NCBI GenBank assembly: GCA_905250115.1 | Contig: CAJNOI010000276.1 | Coordinates: forward strand, 28,129 to 92,128 | Reading direction: 5' to 3' | DNA length: 64,000 bases | Source of the DNA: Adineta steineri | Lineage: Eukaryota > Rotifera > Eurotatoria > Adinetida > Adinetidae | Shown here: positions 1-12,581 of the stretch, one piece after another | How positions within the stretch are numbered: position 1 is the stretch's first letter | Layout of the letters: each line of letters starts with the position of its first letter | The notes under the pieces: model-generated | Database searches by the model: none | Told to the model about the DNA's origin: nothing | What the model saw: only the letters and a program-made list of their open reading frames with translations | Made by a program: the position numbers and the translations under genes

Positions 1-1
1 T

Positions 2-1157
2 AAAGCAAAACCAATTAGTAAAGCAATTCTTTGTGAATATAAAGTTTCAATTACAACAGGAAATTGTAATGGTGCTTCAACAGATGCACCTATAAGTATT
101 CAATTTTATGGAACAAATGGATATACACCATCTCTTAATCTTATCAATTCTGAAAACCATCGAATATCATTTCAAAAAGATCAAACTGATATTTTTACAA
201 TTCAAACATATCATGTTGGACAATTAGCTGGAATTAGAATTGGACATGATCAAAAAGATATACGTAAGAAATATTTATTAATTTTTTTAAATCTATACAT
301 TTTTGTTTTCAGAATCAGCTTGGTTTTTAAATAAAGTATTGATTTTTGATCCAATTCGTGAAATAACTTCTGACATAACGTGCAATGCTTGGCTATCGAG
401 TAAATCAAATGATCAAAAGACTATGCGTGATTTTCCAGTTAATTCAATGGTATCACATAGAGAACAGATCGATTCTGACGGTATGAAAAATCTTTATATT
501 TGTTTTCTAATCCAAATGTTCTTTAAAATTAGAGATTTAGTTTTGTTTTTTTTTCCAAAAATTAATTCTATAGAATTTATTTTAGAACATCGAGAATTTG
601 TCGATAGTCAATCAGATTTTTCGACAACAACTGAGCTTACAACAACATCTAACAGTACAAATCGAAGTCAAGACAATCAATTAATAAAACATAAACGAAC
701 TAAAAAACATCATAAACAACGTCGTGTATCAATTGGTCCAACAACAGTTGCGAAAAGGTCAACACCACCAACTACACATACAAATCATTCGTCTCAAACA
801 CCACCTGTAACTAAAAATGAATCTCCTCCTTCTTCTCCTCCTTCAATGGTTCCAAAACGTCGAGTTCCTTCACCAATTATTTTATCAACATCCTCTTCAG
901 ATACTGAAATTGAAGAGGCTGCTGCTAATCGTAGTAGTTCATCGAGTGCAACAACAACACCAACATTTGATAAATCTGATATAAAACGTACTAGTGCTCA
1001 TAAAATATCACCAACAACAAATGATACATTTACACAAGATTTAGTTGATTATGGTCGACCAGCAGCTCGATTAGAAAAACATCATTCACCAATACCTGTT
1101 TCACATAAATCGCCAATCAAAAATAAAGAAAAAGAAGGAGATGACTTCTTTGATTAA
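2..1157 (+). CDS. PLAT-domain protein, 3' part (5' end outside the window)
   Basis: Exons 2-263, 313-480 and 586-1157 join in frame; the gene enters from the left edge. The first two exons encode a beta-sandwich typical of PLAT/LH2 domains: an opening KVSITTGNCNGASTDAPISI strand, an IQFYG strand, a GQLAGIRIGHD strand, then WFLNKVLIFDP. This is the core of the lipoxygenase-homology fold seen in LOXHD1 and polycystin-type proteins. The C-terminal 190 or so residues are Ser/Thr/Pro-rich and probably disordered, with a basic KHKRTKKHHKQRR stretch. The 105-nt intron 481-585 is open in frame, but its translation is hydrophobic and unlike the flanks, so I splice it out. The Met at 303 lies inside an intron and is not a start. 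PLAT domains bind lipid or protein partners at membranes; which protein this is cannot be told from the 3' part. Confidence 0.72.
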
Positions 1158-2080
1158 ACTGTTTTTCTTATATAATTCTCTAGAACATATTTTCTTTCTT
1201 TTTTCTGCTTTGAAATATATAAAAGACATTTTTTTATATTCATCCAAGAATTATCTCTTGTTTTTTTTTATTGCCGGCTGGCATTCAAATTAACTTGCAA
1301 TTAATCACTTCAATTGCCTCTTCTATAACGTTCAGCACAACATAAACTTGCGATCTAGTGTTTGTATGTGAAGATGATCATAGCCAGACATCTATATATG
1401 AGCAAAATGAGACAAACAATTTGATATATAAACATTGAAAAGCAATTTTCCTTTTTTTCCAAATCATAACACACAACGAGAACATATACACATTTATAAA
1501 GATGATGTGTTCTCATCGCTTTTTTTCTTCTTCTTCTACTTAATTAATTAGTGGGTGGTCTTTAGTCTTTTGGGTATCGTCATCGTTCTTTTCCCTAAAT
1601 ATTGCGTGTGACAATTGTCGCCTGTTGAATGGTAATAAGAGATAGATAGACATATAGATATATACATCTATATACAACATTTATCCTAAAACACGAACAC
1701 ATCAAATAAAAAACAAAATCTCGAATAAGATCAAGAAAAACTAAATTCTTATTTCTAAACTATTAAATAAAAATTATTTATATTACTCCCATAAGAGAAA
1801 ATATTGAGTTTAATAATTAAATGGAAGTTGACTAATAGAATGTGTTTACTAAAGTGTAACGAAATAGATAGATAAGATGTTTCTCTAGGGATTAGTTTTT
1901 CTAATTAAAATGACAGATAGATAGACAGACATTACAATCTGCAAAGTGTTTATTGAAAGAACACACACACACACACACATATACACACTTACATCATTGA
2001 AATATATTTATATAAGTAAAACGCAAAAAAAGAAAAAAAAATTGATAATTATGTTTCTGGTTTTTTTTAAAAAAAAAATA
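1158..2080. other. Intergenic stretch between convergent genes
   Basis: No coding region that I can support. It is AT-rich with GATA-like tetranucleotide runs (about 1640-1670 and 1865-1925) and an (AC)n microsatellite at 1961-1979. The 3' ends of the PLAT gene (+) and the TLX gene (-) face each other here. Confidence 0.6.
1961..1979. repeat. (AC)n microsatellite
   Basis: About nine to ten AC units followed by an imperfect ATACACAC tail. Confidence 0.9.
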
Positions 2081-3107
2081 TTATTGACGATTAGTTGCAC
2101 GATGATTACTATCATCTGATACTGATGATGCTGGTGATAAATTTGAATGATTCGATGGTGTTGACCATGGTTGTAAATTTTGTAAAGCATTTAAAGATGC
2201 ACTTGAATATATCAATGAATTATTATTATCATTTGATATTTGTTGTGATGGTGATGATATTTTTGGACTTGATGATAATGAACGATGATGATGAGAACTT
2301 GTTAATACAAGACGATTCGCTGCTTGTCGTTCTTGTTCACGTTCTTCAGCTGTTTGTCGTCGCCATTTCGTTCGACGATTTTGAAACCATGTCTAGATTG
2401 GAGTTATTTATTTTTAATTTATAGAAAATAATTCATTTGATTTTTTACTTTAACTTGTGCATCAGTCATTTTTAAACCTTTAGCTAATTGTGAACGTTCT
2501 GATGATGCTAAATATTTTTGTCGATGAAAACGTTTTTCCAATTCCTATACACACACATATATATATATTGAATAATATAATTTTTAAAAGATTTACAAGT
2601 ATTTGTAAACGAGTAAATGATGTTCGAGGTTTTTTTCTCTTTGGTGGAGTTCGATTTTGATATGGATGACCTAAACGTCGTTGATTATTGAATACTTAAA
2701 ATATAGAAAAATTGATTAACTATTCGATTTTGCGTGACTATTCTCATAAAAATGTCATTAGAGATTAACTTACAAGAAAAACGATCTTTTAGTATACTAT
2801 CGGTTTGAATCCATGGATAAGTACCATTAACAATTGGTAATAAAGAATAATCTTGATTACGATACATTGATGATGCTCGCATTAATTGTTCATAATTTGA
2901 TAAATGATTATTTGTTTCATTGATTTGTTGTACTGTTGATGATGTTGATGATAATTCAATTTGTCGATCATGATGATATTCATTAGATGATGTTACTAAA
3001 TCTGATGTTGTAGAGGATGATAATGATGATGAAGTTGTTGGAGATACAGATAAAGTAACAGGTTGAGCAAGAAGATCTGAGATATTAAAACCAAGTTTCT
3101 TACTCAT
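2081..3107 (-). CDS. TLX: TLX/HOX11-type homeobox transcription factor
   Basis: Exons complement(2081-2392, 2449-2544, 2597-2694, 2774-3107), 279 residues. The homeodomain is of T-cell leukemia homeobox type (Drosophila C15): it opens with [16 protein letters not shown], continues [15 protein letters not shown] and [20 protein letters not shown], and is followed by TAEER. Recognition helix 3 is WFQNRRTKW. The PYQNRTPPK segment before the homeodomain is a TLX signature. Near the N-terminus GFNISDLL resembles an EH1 Groucho-binding motif. The rest is Ser/Thr/Asn-rich. TLX proteins are nuclear DNA-binding regulators of neuronal and organ identity. Two introns split the homeodomain, at LQI-LELE and at QVK-TWF. 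The start Met at 3107 gives [13 protein letters not shown]; the next gene in either direction is at least 890 bp away. Confidence 0.93.
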
Positions 3108-4002
3108 TTGTAGAGATTGATTGAATGAATGAATGAATGAATGAACGAATAAATATATATGAAAAGATATTTTCAGTCGTCAAATGATCCGTTTGCCATT
3201 TAGTTTATTAAAAACTCATTGAAGTAAATCATCTCTCTCTTGATATTACTGTCGCATTCTTTGTTGTGCATCTATCTATCTATCCAAGATTTGGCTCTCT
3301 TCTCTTCTCTACTTGTTCTCTTTCGTTTTTTTTTCTTCTTCTTTTCTTTTTATCGATGCCCATTAAAACGATCTGTTTCTGCTCAATGTAACGATACCAC
3401 AATTTCTTCGTTTTTTTTTCTCTCTCTCTCTCTAGTTCTTGTCTGGCAAATTTGAGTTGCAACAACAATCAAATATTGCACGCGATGATATGTTTAATGT
3501 AATTGATTCTTCTCTCTTATATTCTCATTCGTCGATCGTGATTGTCTTTTCTTCTTTTTTTTTCTCAATAAACCAATTGACTGATCGTTTTCCATTGAGA
3601 AACATTTATCTTTCTCTTTGCATTACTTGTCTGTCGTCTATATGGATAAGTTTTTTTCTTCTTTAACCAATAATATTATCTCTTCTTGTAAAAATATAAA
3701 CAGAATTAGAAATGCTTATAATGATTATATTGATTGGATATTATAGACAGACGAACGACTGTTGACGACACACATATATTACTGATAAGGAGTTGATGAT
3801 ATTTGCCTAAAAAAGAAAACTGCTAAGAAGAGGTGTTGAGTTGAATGAAAGATTTTCTCATTGTATATATATCTGGTTAATGTCGATCAATCAGATAAAT
3901 TACATCAGTTAACCAATAAATAGGTGTATTTATAGATTTTATTTTCTAAATATATATATATAAATATATGCAAATATCACCAGAAAAAAAATGTTTATAG
4001 AG
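3108..4002. other. Upstream region of the TLX gene
   Basis: Pyrimidine-rich and AT-rich DNA with a (GAAT)n run at 3123-3145 and a (TC)n run at 3421-3433. It probably contains the TLX promoter. The open frames here on both strands are low-complexity translations (poly-Phe, Lys/Glu) with no recognisable domain. Confidence 0.5.
3123..3145. repeat. (GAAT)n tetranucleotide repeat
   Basis: Five to six tandem GAAT units just upstream (on the minus strand) of the TLX start codon. Confidence 0.85.
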
Positions 4003-6135
4003 TTATGTATGAAGTGATGAAAGAAAATGAAGAGTTTTTTTTCCATGTTTTGTATAATTTGTTACTCGTGGAAACATTCGTGTACAATAACGAGGTTCAA
4101 TACCATGTTGACAATAATAACCTTCTTGCAATGCATGTCGTAATGGAAGAACAAAACCAGATATGGTTAGTAATATACCAATAATTAATATAATATATGG
4201 TGCAATATTATCGAGTGAAAATTGTGATGAATGTGGTTTTAATTTTAAATAACATAATGCTGGTAAAATATATGCAAGAGATGATGCAACTAATAATCCC
4301 TAAAATGAGAAATCAATTAGTTATTGATAAGCATGATAGACGTTATATTCTATTGAATGAGTGAAAGGAAAACTTACATTTAATTCGAGAACAATTCCAA
4401 GACAATCTGTAGCTAATGATAGTAATACACTAGCAGTAACAATAAAAATTGTAAGAATATAATGACTACGATCTGAATTGAAATTTATCCATTGACTACA
4501 CAAAATTTCGATTACCTTGATGATAGACAAATAATTAACTATGTATATAGATATATATAAATCATACTTGACGGCAAACAAGACATTCTAATGGAAATGT
4601 CAACATTATATTGATAGCATAAATAAGTCGTGCAATATTAATAAGTGTATCCCAATGACAATAATTTTCCAAAAGATCACCTTTTATTTATATCATAAAA
4701 AAGAAAACTAAGTTAATTAATACGAGGGGATATAGTTTTTCTATACAATATACCTTCAGTTCGTTGACCAAAGACAATATAACCTGTAAGAGCATATGTA
4801 ATAGCAAAAGCAAATGCAATTGTAGTGGTAATTAATGTTACAACTCGCCATCGTGGTAGAGTTTTTTCAGTCATTGAATGAAATATAAGAAATGAATTAT
4901 GTTGACACATAAAAGCAAATCTATATATATATATATTCAAAAAACAACAAGATGATTAAATTTTATTTTCTTCTTACGCCATAACACCAATACTTTCAGC
5001 AATATTTGTATTTATCATACGAAGATTACGAGTTTCTTGTGATCTAAATATTTTATTAATAAGAAATATTTTTAAACTAATCAACTTACATATATGGTAT
5101 CGTATCAGAACCACGTTTTATCAATATTAATACTGTTGTTACAACAAGAATAAGACCAGCAAGTGATATCTGAGATAATTTAGCAATATTTCGATAAAGT
5201 GATAATGGTAAAGTAACAAAAAGAGAACAAAGAAAAATAATTGTATAACGATCTTGAAATATATAAGGTATTGTTGGCCATAAACGATGAAGAACTTTAG
5301 TTACTGTATCACCTTAAATAAATTTAAATTTTTAAAATAATAATAATAAGATTTAGTTTGTTAGTTATTTTTTCTATACCGATGATAATATTATATGAAA
5401 TAAGACAGATAAATGGATAAAGAAATTGAACTAATGAAAGCCATATAAAACCGAATTTACCAAGAACATTATAAACAAGTTCTTGATATGTTGTTACTTT
5501 TGCTAACTGACCTGAACGAAGTAAAATTGTAGTTGAATAATCTAAATAATAAAAAATAATAATTTCAATTTTATACACTCCAGTTTTCCTTACCAGTTAA
5601 AATCGCGACTATACCAAGTAATACAAGTCCAGCTAAATAACCTGACTGTCGGAATGCATAGCTCATACCTATGTGAAAGATATTTTTTGCATATCGAAAT
5701 ATTATGAAAGAATATTAAATTTACCAATAACACCTGATCCAACAATTGAATTTATTAAATTATAAGAAGCTCCAGCAATACTACTTCGACGGTTAATTTC
5801 TTGTTCATCCTAATTTATCCATAAATAAAAATAATTTTTTAATATTGATAATTTCAATAGATCAGTATAGATAACTTTCTACACCACTCGAATGAGAAAA
5901 TCTTCAGTCGATTCTCAAACACCGTATCAAGAAGCGGAAAGCACGACGTGAGAGTGAATTAATTACTATTCGATTTTTATTTAAGCTCTTACTTACTGTA
6001 AAAAAAAATGTTGATCTATGATGAAATAAATAAATAAATTCGAACAATAAATGATTATTTTGTTAAATTTTACCCCATGATAGCTCGTTTAAGATAGCGT
6101 GTAACTCGTCGATTTAATTTCAACAAGATATCCAT
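4003..6135 (-). CDS. SLC38A11: SLC38A11-like sodium-coupled amino-acid transporter
   Basis: Eleven exons: complement(4003-4299, 4378-4515, 4568-4680, 4754-4920, 4978-5043, 5090-5312, 5380-5541, 5594-5668, 5725-5809, 5997-6015, 6074-6135), 468 residues. TM1 carries NLINSIVGSGVIG, the glycine-rich unwound segment of AAAP transporters. Family landmarks follow in order: QFLYPFICLISYNIIIGDT, TLPLSLYRNIAKL, IGVMAFAFMCQHNSFL, GDLLENYC, FPLECLVCRQVIE and DCLGIVLELNG. These fit SLC38A11 better than other SNATs, including a late Cys-rich YYCQHGIEPRYC segment. It should be a plasma- or endomembrane protein moving neutral amino acids with Na+. The first two exons (MDILLKLNRRV..., 62 nt, and a 19-nt micro-exon) are inferred from splice sites and phase only and are the weakest part. 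Confidence 0.88.
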
Positions 6136-6631
6136 AATAAAATAATGTAACGTCTCATCACAACTTCTACTTATCTAAAATAAAAATATTTTATTCATTC
6201 TTCTATTTTTGTTTTTTTTCAAAAAAAATCTAAATTTCCTAATTCAAGATTTTTTCCATCATAAATTTCTTCTTAATTCATTTTTAGATGTAATATAAAC
6301 TAGCAACAATAAAATAACATAAAATCAAACAAAAACAAAAAATAATCGATGGAGTAAATAAACAACATATTGTAAGTTTTTTGAATAGAGTCACAAAATA
6401 AATACATCACATAAATATAAATCGGTGGAATAGAAAGAAAGACAAAATATAAATAAAAACTATATATTACGTTACAATAAGCAATTTTAAAAATAATGTT
6501 GCTATTATTTTTTTTCTAAATAACAAAAACAAAAACGAAAGTACATTATTTCCAGATGTTATATTTTGATATATGTGGAATGAAACAAAATAAATCTTTC
6601 AAAAAGACTACGCCTAAAATAAATATTTTTT
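6136..6631. other. Intergenic, AT-rich
   Basis: Nearly pure A/T-rich sequence between the QSOX stop and the SLC38A11-like start, both on the minus strand. I see no gene; it must hold the QSOX 3' UTR and the SLC38A11-like promoter or trans-splice region. Confidence 0.5.
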
Positions 6632-9295
6632 CTATAGTGTATATCGTTTTCTTTTTCCCTTACAATATCGTTTACGAATAATAATAATAATAATCACTGA
6701 AAATATTAGAAAATAGAATGGAAAACGTTGAATAATTGATATGATATATCGAATATTTCGAAATTTTTTGGTTGAATCATTATTAATTTCAATCATTTCA
6801 TATTGATCAATAGAAGGTTTACGTGTTAATTCATCTTGTGTATTACCAGATGGCGTAAAATCCTCTACTGATGTCAGGTCAATATTATTTTTTGAGTAAA
6901 ATTTTAAAAGAAAATTGAGTGTTGTTGTCATATCAAAATTATTATTATCTGATTGACATTTTGAGCAAAGATTTTCTGATGGAAATTGAACTTTGGGATG
7001 TTTTGGATCTTCAGTTTCATCACTATGTAAACGTTTATTAACATGATTATGAACTACAAAAACAAAATATTGATAAGGAAAGAAATGCGAGACCAAGATT
7101 TTACTTTTCCAAAGATAAATTATTGCTGAATTTTTATCACCAGAATCAAGTTGATGAAAATCACTTGTTTCTTTCATAAAATTATCACTACAATGCCGAC
7201 AACCAAAAAAGTGTTTGATAAAACTTTTTACAGCTGATGGAATTTCAATAATACGCATTCGTTTAGGTTCTAAATATAAATAATGAATATAAATGAAGAG
7301 AATTGATAAAGGAAAAAAACCTGATTGAACTTGTGAAACAGTTAATGTATGAAAAAGAAGCCAAAGTCCACATGGATAACCACGATATCGTGGTAAAGAA
7401 CCTGTACAATATTGATAACGAACTTGATTATTTGGTAAATAACTTTCTGGTGTATTTATATCAGCGAATTCTCGAAACTTTTTTCCAGTGATACCATTTG
7501 GTTGATTGTCAACTTTTGATAATAAGTTTTTAAGATACATCATAACTGGTTGACGACCAGGAAAATACTATAAAAAAAATAATGAATAATATGTATTTAT
7601 ATGATATGTCGATATTTCTCTTATAAGAGATGACATATGAAAACTAATTTTATCTCAACTTGAGGGTGGGTGTCCTTTCTTCATCTTACACACACCTTAA
7701 ATGAATCATATTAACTAATATAGAGTAGTAAAGTTCAAAATATCTCTACTAGATTGAATCCGACTGTATTACATAACGAACGATTTTTAGTAAGAAGGAA
7801 TATAAATAACAATATACCTTTATAAGTACAGTCAACCAATGTAATAATGCATCATAAGCTTCACCTTGAATTTCTTTAATTCGAGGTATTTCTCGTCGTA
7901 ACATATATGATAAAGCTGTTTCAAGATCGACCATAGATAGTTTTTCAGAAATAGTTCTTGTCTCTACTACATCATCTGGTTTTTTCTCGTCAGTATCTGA
8001 TATTTTCAATTTGTCTGCATTTTTAAGTGCATTTTTACTATGAATTATTTCTTCTAGATCACGATCATTGAAATCATCAATACATTTTTTTTCATGAATA
8101 TATGATCGAATTGCATAATTAAATAAATTTCGACTACCCATTTTTTCACTAGAATAATAACAAACAAAAATTGATTTTTTTGTTGTTTAAATAAGCAATT
8201 TAATTACTTGTTATTCTGTTTTGTATTAATTCGTTCTGTAGTTCGATTTGGATGAACAATTAATAGAGCAGGTAATTCTGTAATATTTAATTGAAAACGA
8301 TGCCATAATTTACCATCTATTGTTGTACGAAAAATTGTCAATTGTTCATGATATTTTGAAAAATCAAGCATAATCTATAAATTTCAATGAAATCTATTGA
8401 TACAAAAAAAAAAGAAAACTACTTGTCGACCAGTATAATCATCTTGTTTTTCTACTATAAGTAACATAAGTTTTACAGATGTCGGTGCATGTGAATAAAT
8501 ATCGCTGAATGCAATTTGACTGAAAATAATAGAAATTTAATAGTAATATGAAATATAATAGTAAAATTTTTACTTTAGAGGTCTAAAACGAGGCCAAGTT
8601 TTATCTGCTATTTGTAATGCATCAAGTTCTTTGATTAATTCTCTTTCTACATCTTTTGCATCATTTGCTGTTAGACTTATAGCTTTTGATGTATTGAAAG
8701 TTGTTTCAGGTGCTATTAACTAGATTATAAAAGAAATAAAGAACAATAATATATTTTTTATATTCAATTTACTCGAAGTGTTGGAAATGCCACAATCGTA
8801 TGTTGATCACATATAGCACTATTTTCTTCCGCATAGCAATTTATTGCTCCAATTCGAACAATTCTTTTCCATCCTTATAAAACAAAAACAAGAAAAGCTG
8901 ATTTGTTTGAGAAAGAAATAATTGTTTATAATTTTTACCCCATGTATCAATAGCAACTTCACGATACGTCTAATGAAAATGAAAAATATATATATATTAT
9001 TTTTATTAAATATAAGAAATAAAGATAAAACTAATAGTACATTCGCATAAGATTGACAATGACCACACCAACTTGCATAAAATTCAATAAGCCATGCTGT
9101 TTTAGATTGATAAACAGTTGATGAAAAATTTTGATTTGTTAAAATAACAACTTTATCATTTGCTGTATATAATGAAACAGAATCTTGTGATGGTAATACA
9201 CCTGCTGAAGTTTGTCGAATAAAAACAATGATAATAAGTAAACTTATATACCGATGAAAATCGACATTAAATACGTTAATAAATATAGATTTCAT
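6632..9295 (-). CDS. QSOX: Quiescin sulfhydryl oxidase (QSOX)
   Basis: Ten exons: complement(6632-7053, 7105-7269, 7321-7567, 7818-8148, 8208-8374, 8423-8519, 8574-8719, 8773-8873, 8939-8969, 9041-9295), 653 residues. A signal peptide is followed by a thioredoxin domain with FYASWCGHCQSY (C77/C80), a helical spacer, then the Erv/ALR flavin domain: RGYPCGLWLLFHTLTV, FFGCRHC as the proximal CxxC, LWKIHNHVNKRL as the FAD-contacting WxxHNxVN motif, and CSKC as the third CxxC. A C-terminal helix (FYFLIFSVIIIIIIRKR) anchors the protein in the membrane. QSOX oxidises protein thiols in the secretory pathway, passing electrons from the thioredoxin Cys pair to FAD and O2. All three CxxC pairs are intact, so it should be active. 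An upstream in-frame Met at 9316 is possible, but 9295 starts the signal peptide cleanly. Confidence 0.94.
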
Positions 9296-10174
9296 CGATG
9301 AATAAAATATAATCACATTTAACTGTAATCTAAAATGTTAAACAAATCTAACGATTTAAAATGATCAATGTAAGTATGTCAAAGTATAATTTAACTAACA
9401 CATACATTCTATTTGCATTCGCGTCCCTCTCTATTCTATTCGAATGATAAAGAAAGAAAATTTTTACGTAGAAGAATGATTGAAGTATTCGACGAGAGAC
9501 TTAACATTAATATAAAATGATGATAGAGCGGAAGAAAAAAAAAGTAGACAAAGCAACAGTCTTTATAATCCTTTGAACAAAGTTTGTATCGTTCTTCCTC
9601 TCTTTACATATGTACCGCCGGTTGATGACAGACAAACGAAACACAAGAGATTGACTGCAAAGTTGCGTATTTAGATACTGTTGACACAAAAATAAATTTG
9701 TGTCCTATTTAAGTTATTAAAATTTTACCTATACCATTTAGGATAAAATTATTTGGTTCAGAAAAAGAGATCTTATATATCTATTTTTTCTTACTGTGGG
9801 CGTATTTTTTTTTTCTTCTTTTGTTTAGTTCGAAAGATATTCTCTTGAGGACATCAAGTAGGCTTTATAAATATTTCTTTTGAATGACACTCGAAAGTCA
9901 GCGTTTCTGATTAATTGAACGCTCAAATATTCGAAGGGATTGAATCACTTTATGTCTAAAAACAAATACGAAATTAATTAATCTATCAATAAATGAATTC
10001 TACGACTAGAGAATCTAATTATAAGCATGTATCGTTATTTCTAATATTAGAGGAAGATTTGACGAAAAAAAAAAAAACTAGACAGAATTTAATAGATTGT
10101 AAAAAGTATATATATGTAAATAAAAATGTTATTGCAAGTTATAAATCATCGTGAAGAGCATAACAATATTACTA
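9296..10174. other. Intergenic, no gene seen
   Basis: AT-rich sequence between the enoyl-CoA hydratase 3' region and the QSOX 5' region. A splice-acceptor-like TTTTAG lies about 45 nt upstream of the QSOX ATG on the minus strand, so a 5' UTR intron or trans-splice site is possible. Confidence 0.45.
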
Positions 10175-11516
10175 TTATTGATCAATAAATTGTGGTTTAC
10201 GTTTTTCTAAAAATGCAGTCATGCCTTCTTTTCGATCAGCCTAAATAGATTAGAAGAAAAAAAACGCTTCCATTTACATCTTGTTTTTAATCTAATATTT
10301 ACATACTAAACCAAATGTTGTACAAGAGAGTCGTTTTTCTAATAGATTACCTTGTGCCAATGATGTTTCAAAGGCTATTAAATAAAAGATAGAGATTATT
10401 TTTTATTCAAGAATAAAATAGAGTATATCACCAGCATTTAGTGCTTCTTTTGCTAATTGTACAACAATTTTTGAATGATTAGCAATCTTTTCAGCTGTTT
10501 TTAAAGATTCTTCTATGAGTTTATCAGCTGGAAAAACAGCACTAATTAAACCTAATTTTTCAGCTTCTTGTGCACTAATTCGATCGCCTGTTAATACCAT
10601 TTCCATAGCTTTCGATTTACCAATAAAACGAGGTAAACGTTGAGTACCACCAGCACCTTTTTAAAATAGATGCATAAGAAAAAAAAAAAATTTTTTTTGA
10701 AGGATTAAATCGATTTTTCTATATACCAGGAATAGTACCAATTCTAATTTCCGGTTGACTAAATTCAGCTTTATCACCAGCATAAATAATATCACACATC
10801 ATTGATAATTCACAACCACCACCTAACTAATAAATATAAATAGAAAACAAAAATAGATCAGAAAAGAAAAAGAATAACATACAGCAAAACCATTAACAGC
10901 AGCAATAATCGGTTTTTTAACTTTGGATACTACTGATAATTGATCAGGAAAATCTATTTTAATAACATCTGACATTGTAGTATTTTGCATTTCTTTGATA
11001 TCAGCACCAACTAAATAACATACCATCATAATATTTATATACAACATGTTGATAAAATTTACTAGAAAATGCTCGTGTTATACCAGTTAGAACAATACAA
11101 CCGATTTGATCATTTTTATCAAGTGAATCCAATACTATAGTTAACTAGAATACAAATATAATTATCTTTTAGAAAATATCTAATAGTAAATCTATGTCTA
11201 TACTTCTTTTATCAAATTATTACATAAAGAGTTGAATGCTTTCGGTCGATTAATTTGTACAAGTGCTACATTTGAATTCTGTCCTGTAATATTGACTAAT
11301 AAATATTCATATTTCTTCTGTTGTTGTTGTTGTTTATCACCTTTGTATACAGAAAATAAACATTAATGAATGTATTTTTACAATACTTTGTTGAATTGAT
11401 TCGTTTGTAGTTGAACGACAGATGACTGATGTACTATAAGATGTTTTAAAAAAAGATCTAGTCGTTATTAATGAACGAACAAGAATTTGTGTGAATGATT
11501 TTGAAAATAAATTCAT
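10175..11516 (-). CDS. ECHS1: Mitochondrial short-chain enoyl-CoA hydratase
   Basis: Eight exons: complement(10175-10240, 10307-10374, 10432-10656, 10727-10826, 10883-11010, 11063-11144, 11204-11340, 11387-11516), 311 residues. The N-terminus ([20 protein letters not shown]) is basic, hydroxylated and lacks acids, a likely mitochondrial presequence. The crotonase core follows: [26 protein letters not shown] as the oxyanion-hole and CoA segment, [20 protein letters not shown] with catalytic Glu in GCEL, and [22 protein letters not shown] with the second catalytic Glu in PEI. The C-terminus ([13 protein letters not shown]) is that of ECHS1. It hydrates 2-trans-enoyl-CoA in fatty-acid and branched-chain amino-acid oxidation, the latter also served by BCKDHA at 21.4 kb. 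Exon phases all agree. Confidence 0.95.
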
Positions 11517-12581
11517 CTATAATTTACAGTTCAGATGTTATCAAAATAGAAATATTGACAGAAATATAATATTGCCATATGTTCTAATTGTATTGATATA
11601 AAAAATACAGGTCTCTCTTCATTCTTTGCAAGAGAAAAAATCATCAAGTAAAGTACAACATTATTGGATGACACGTTTACCAATGAATATTTCACTATGT
11701 TTGCAAGCAAGCAATAACTATACTTTCTTACGGATGGCCTCTATATCTTTTATAACTATTTAATAAGTTTGAGCGCAATTCTTCTTAATTTTGTATAATT
11801 ATTAATAAAGAAATAAAACAATAAGTATTTTAAGAACAACTCTAGTTGTACAAGAAATACTACTAATTAATTTAATGTCTTATTACGTCATGTTTTTACA
11901 GAGGTGCAGAATCTGCCGCTAAAATAAAAAAATTCCCCTGACTAAGAGAAATATTTCCCTCATTAATAGTGGGGAAATATGTGTCGTAAGTATAGAATAT
12001 TTTAAAAATCGAATCGAAAAAGAAACATAGATAATATATTCATAATTTAAACGGCTTACAGGAGCTTTATATCACATTATAGAGCATTCTCCAGTATTTT
12101 TATACAGTCCGTGAAACAAACCTTCAAAGCATATAGACTGAAATTATTTGAAAAAATATTCTTGTTAAATCTTAGTAAACTACAATGAAACAAAAAGATT
12201 ATACATTTTAATGACTGAATATCTCATCCATATATATACTTCTATATGGAATGAGTCTACCGCTTGTAGTTCACATAGTTCGCTCACATTTTGTCAGCCC
12301 TTTGAAATATAATTTAGTTCAATACAGATGACATTAGTGATCAAACGATAGAAACCCTTCACTTTCAACAATCATTTCAAAGTATTTCTATCGATTATAG
12401 TTTTAAGAAATGTATAATGAACGGTTCATATTCAAATCTTTGCTTGTATTTATTTTCAGAATTAACTTCGGTTGGTCACAAATTAACATCCAATACGTTT
12501 GTATACAGAAAAAAATTTCGATTTCTTCTTTTTTTCTAATAATTATATTTAATAGAAATAACTCATAAAACAAATAATCTC
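11517..12581. other. Intergenic between divergent genes
   Basis: Shared upstream region of the enoyl-CoA hydratase (-) and the PPR-DYW gene (+). No coding potential seen. A small perfect inverted repeat lies at 11951-11980. Confidence 0.5.
11951..11980. repeat. Short inverted repeat (possible hairpin)
   Basis: ATATTTCCC (11951-11959) and GGGAAATAT (11972-11980) form a 9-bp perfect stem around a 12-nt spacer. No flanking terminal repeats or target duplication are evident, so its origin is unknown. Confidence 0.6.

Noticed and set aside
303..585. Start of the left-edge gene at the Met near 303, and reading through 481-585
   Set aside because: The Met lies in an intron ending TTTTCAG at 312, and upstream exon 2-263 continues the PLAT domain in frame. 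The 105-nt open intron has GT..TTTTAG ends and a hydrophobic translation that does not fit the protein.
2095..2424. Plus-strand open frame of 109 codons
   Set aside because: Antisense shadow of the TLX homeodomain exons; Met/Leu/Ile-rich with no domain.
3240..3666. Overlapping open frames on both strands
   Set aside because: Translations of polypyrimidine/polypurine sequence (poly-Phe, Lys/Glu) without splice context or homology.
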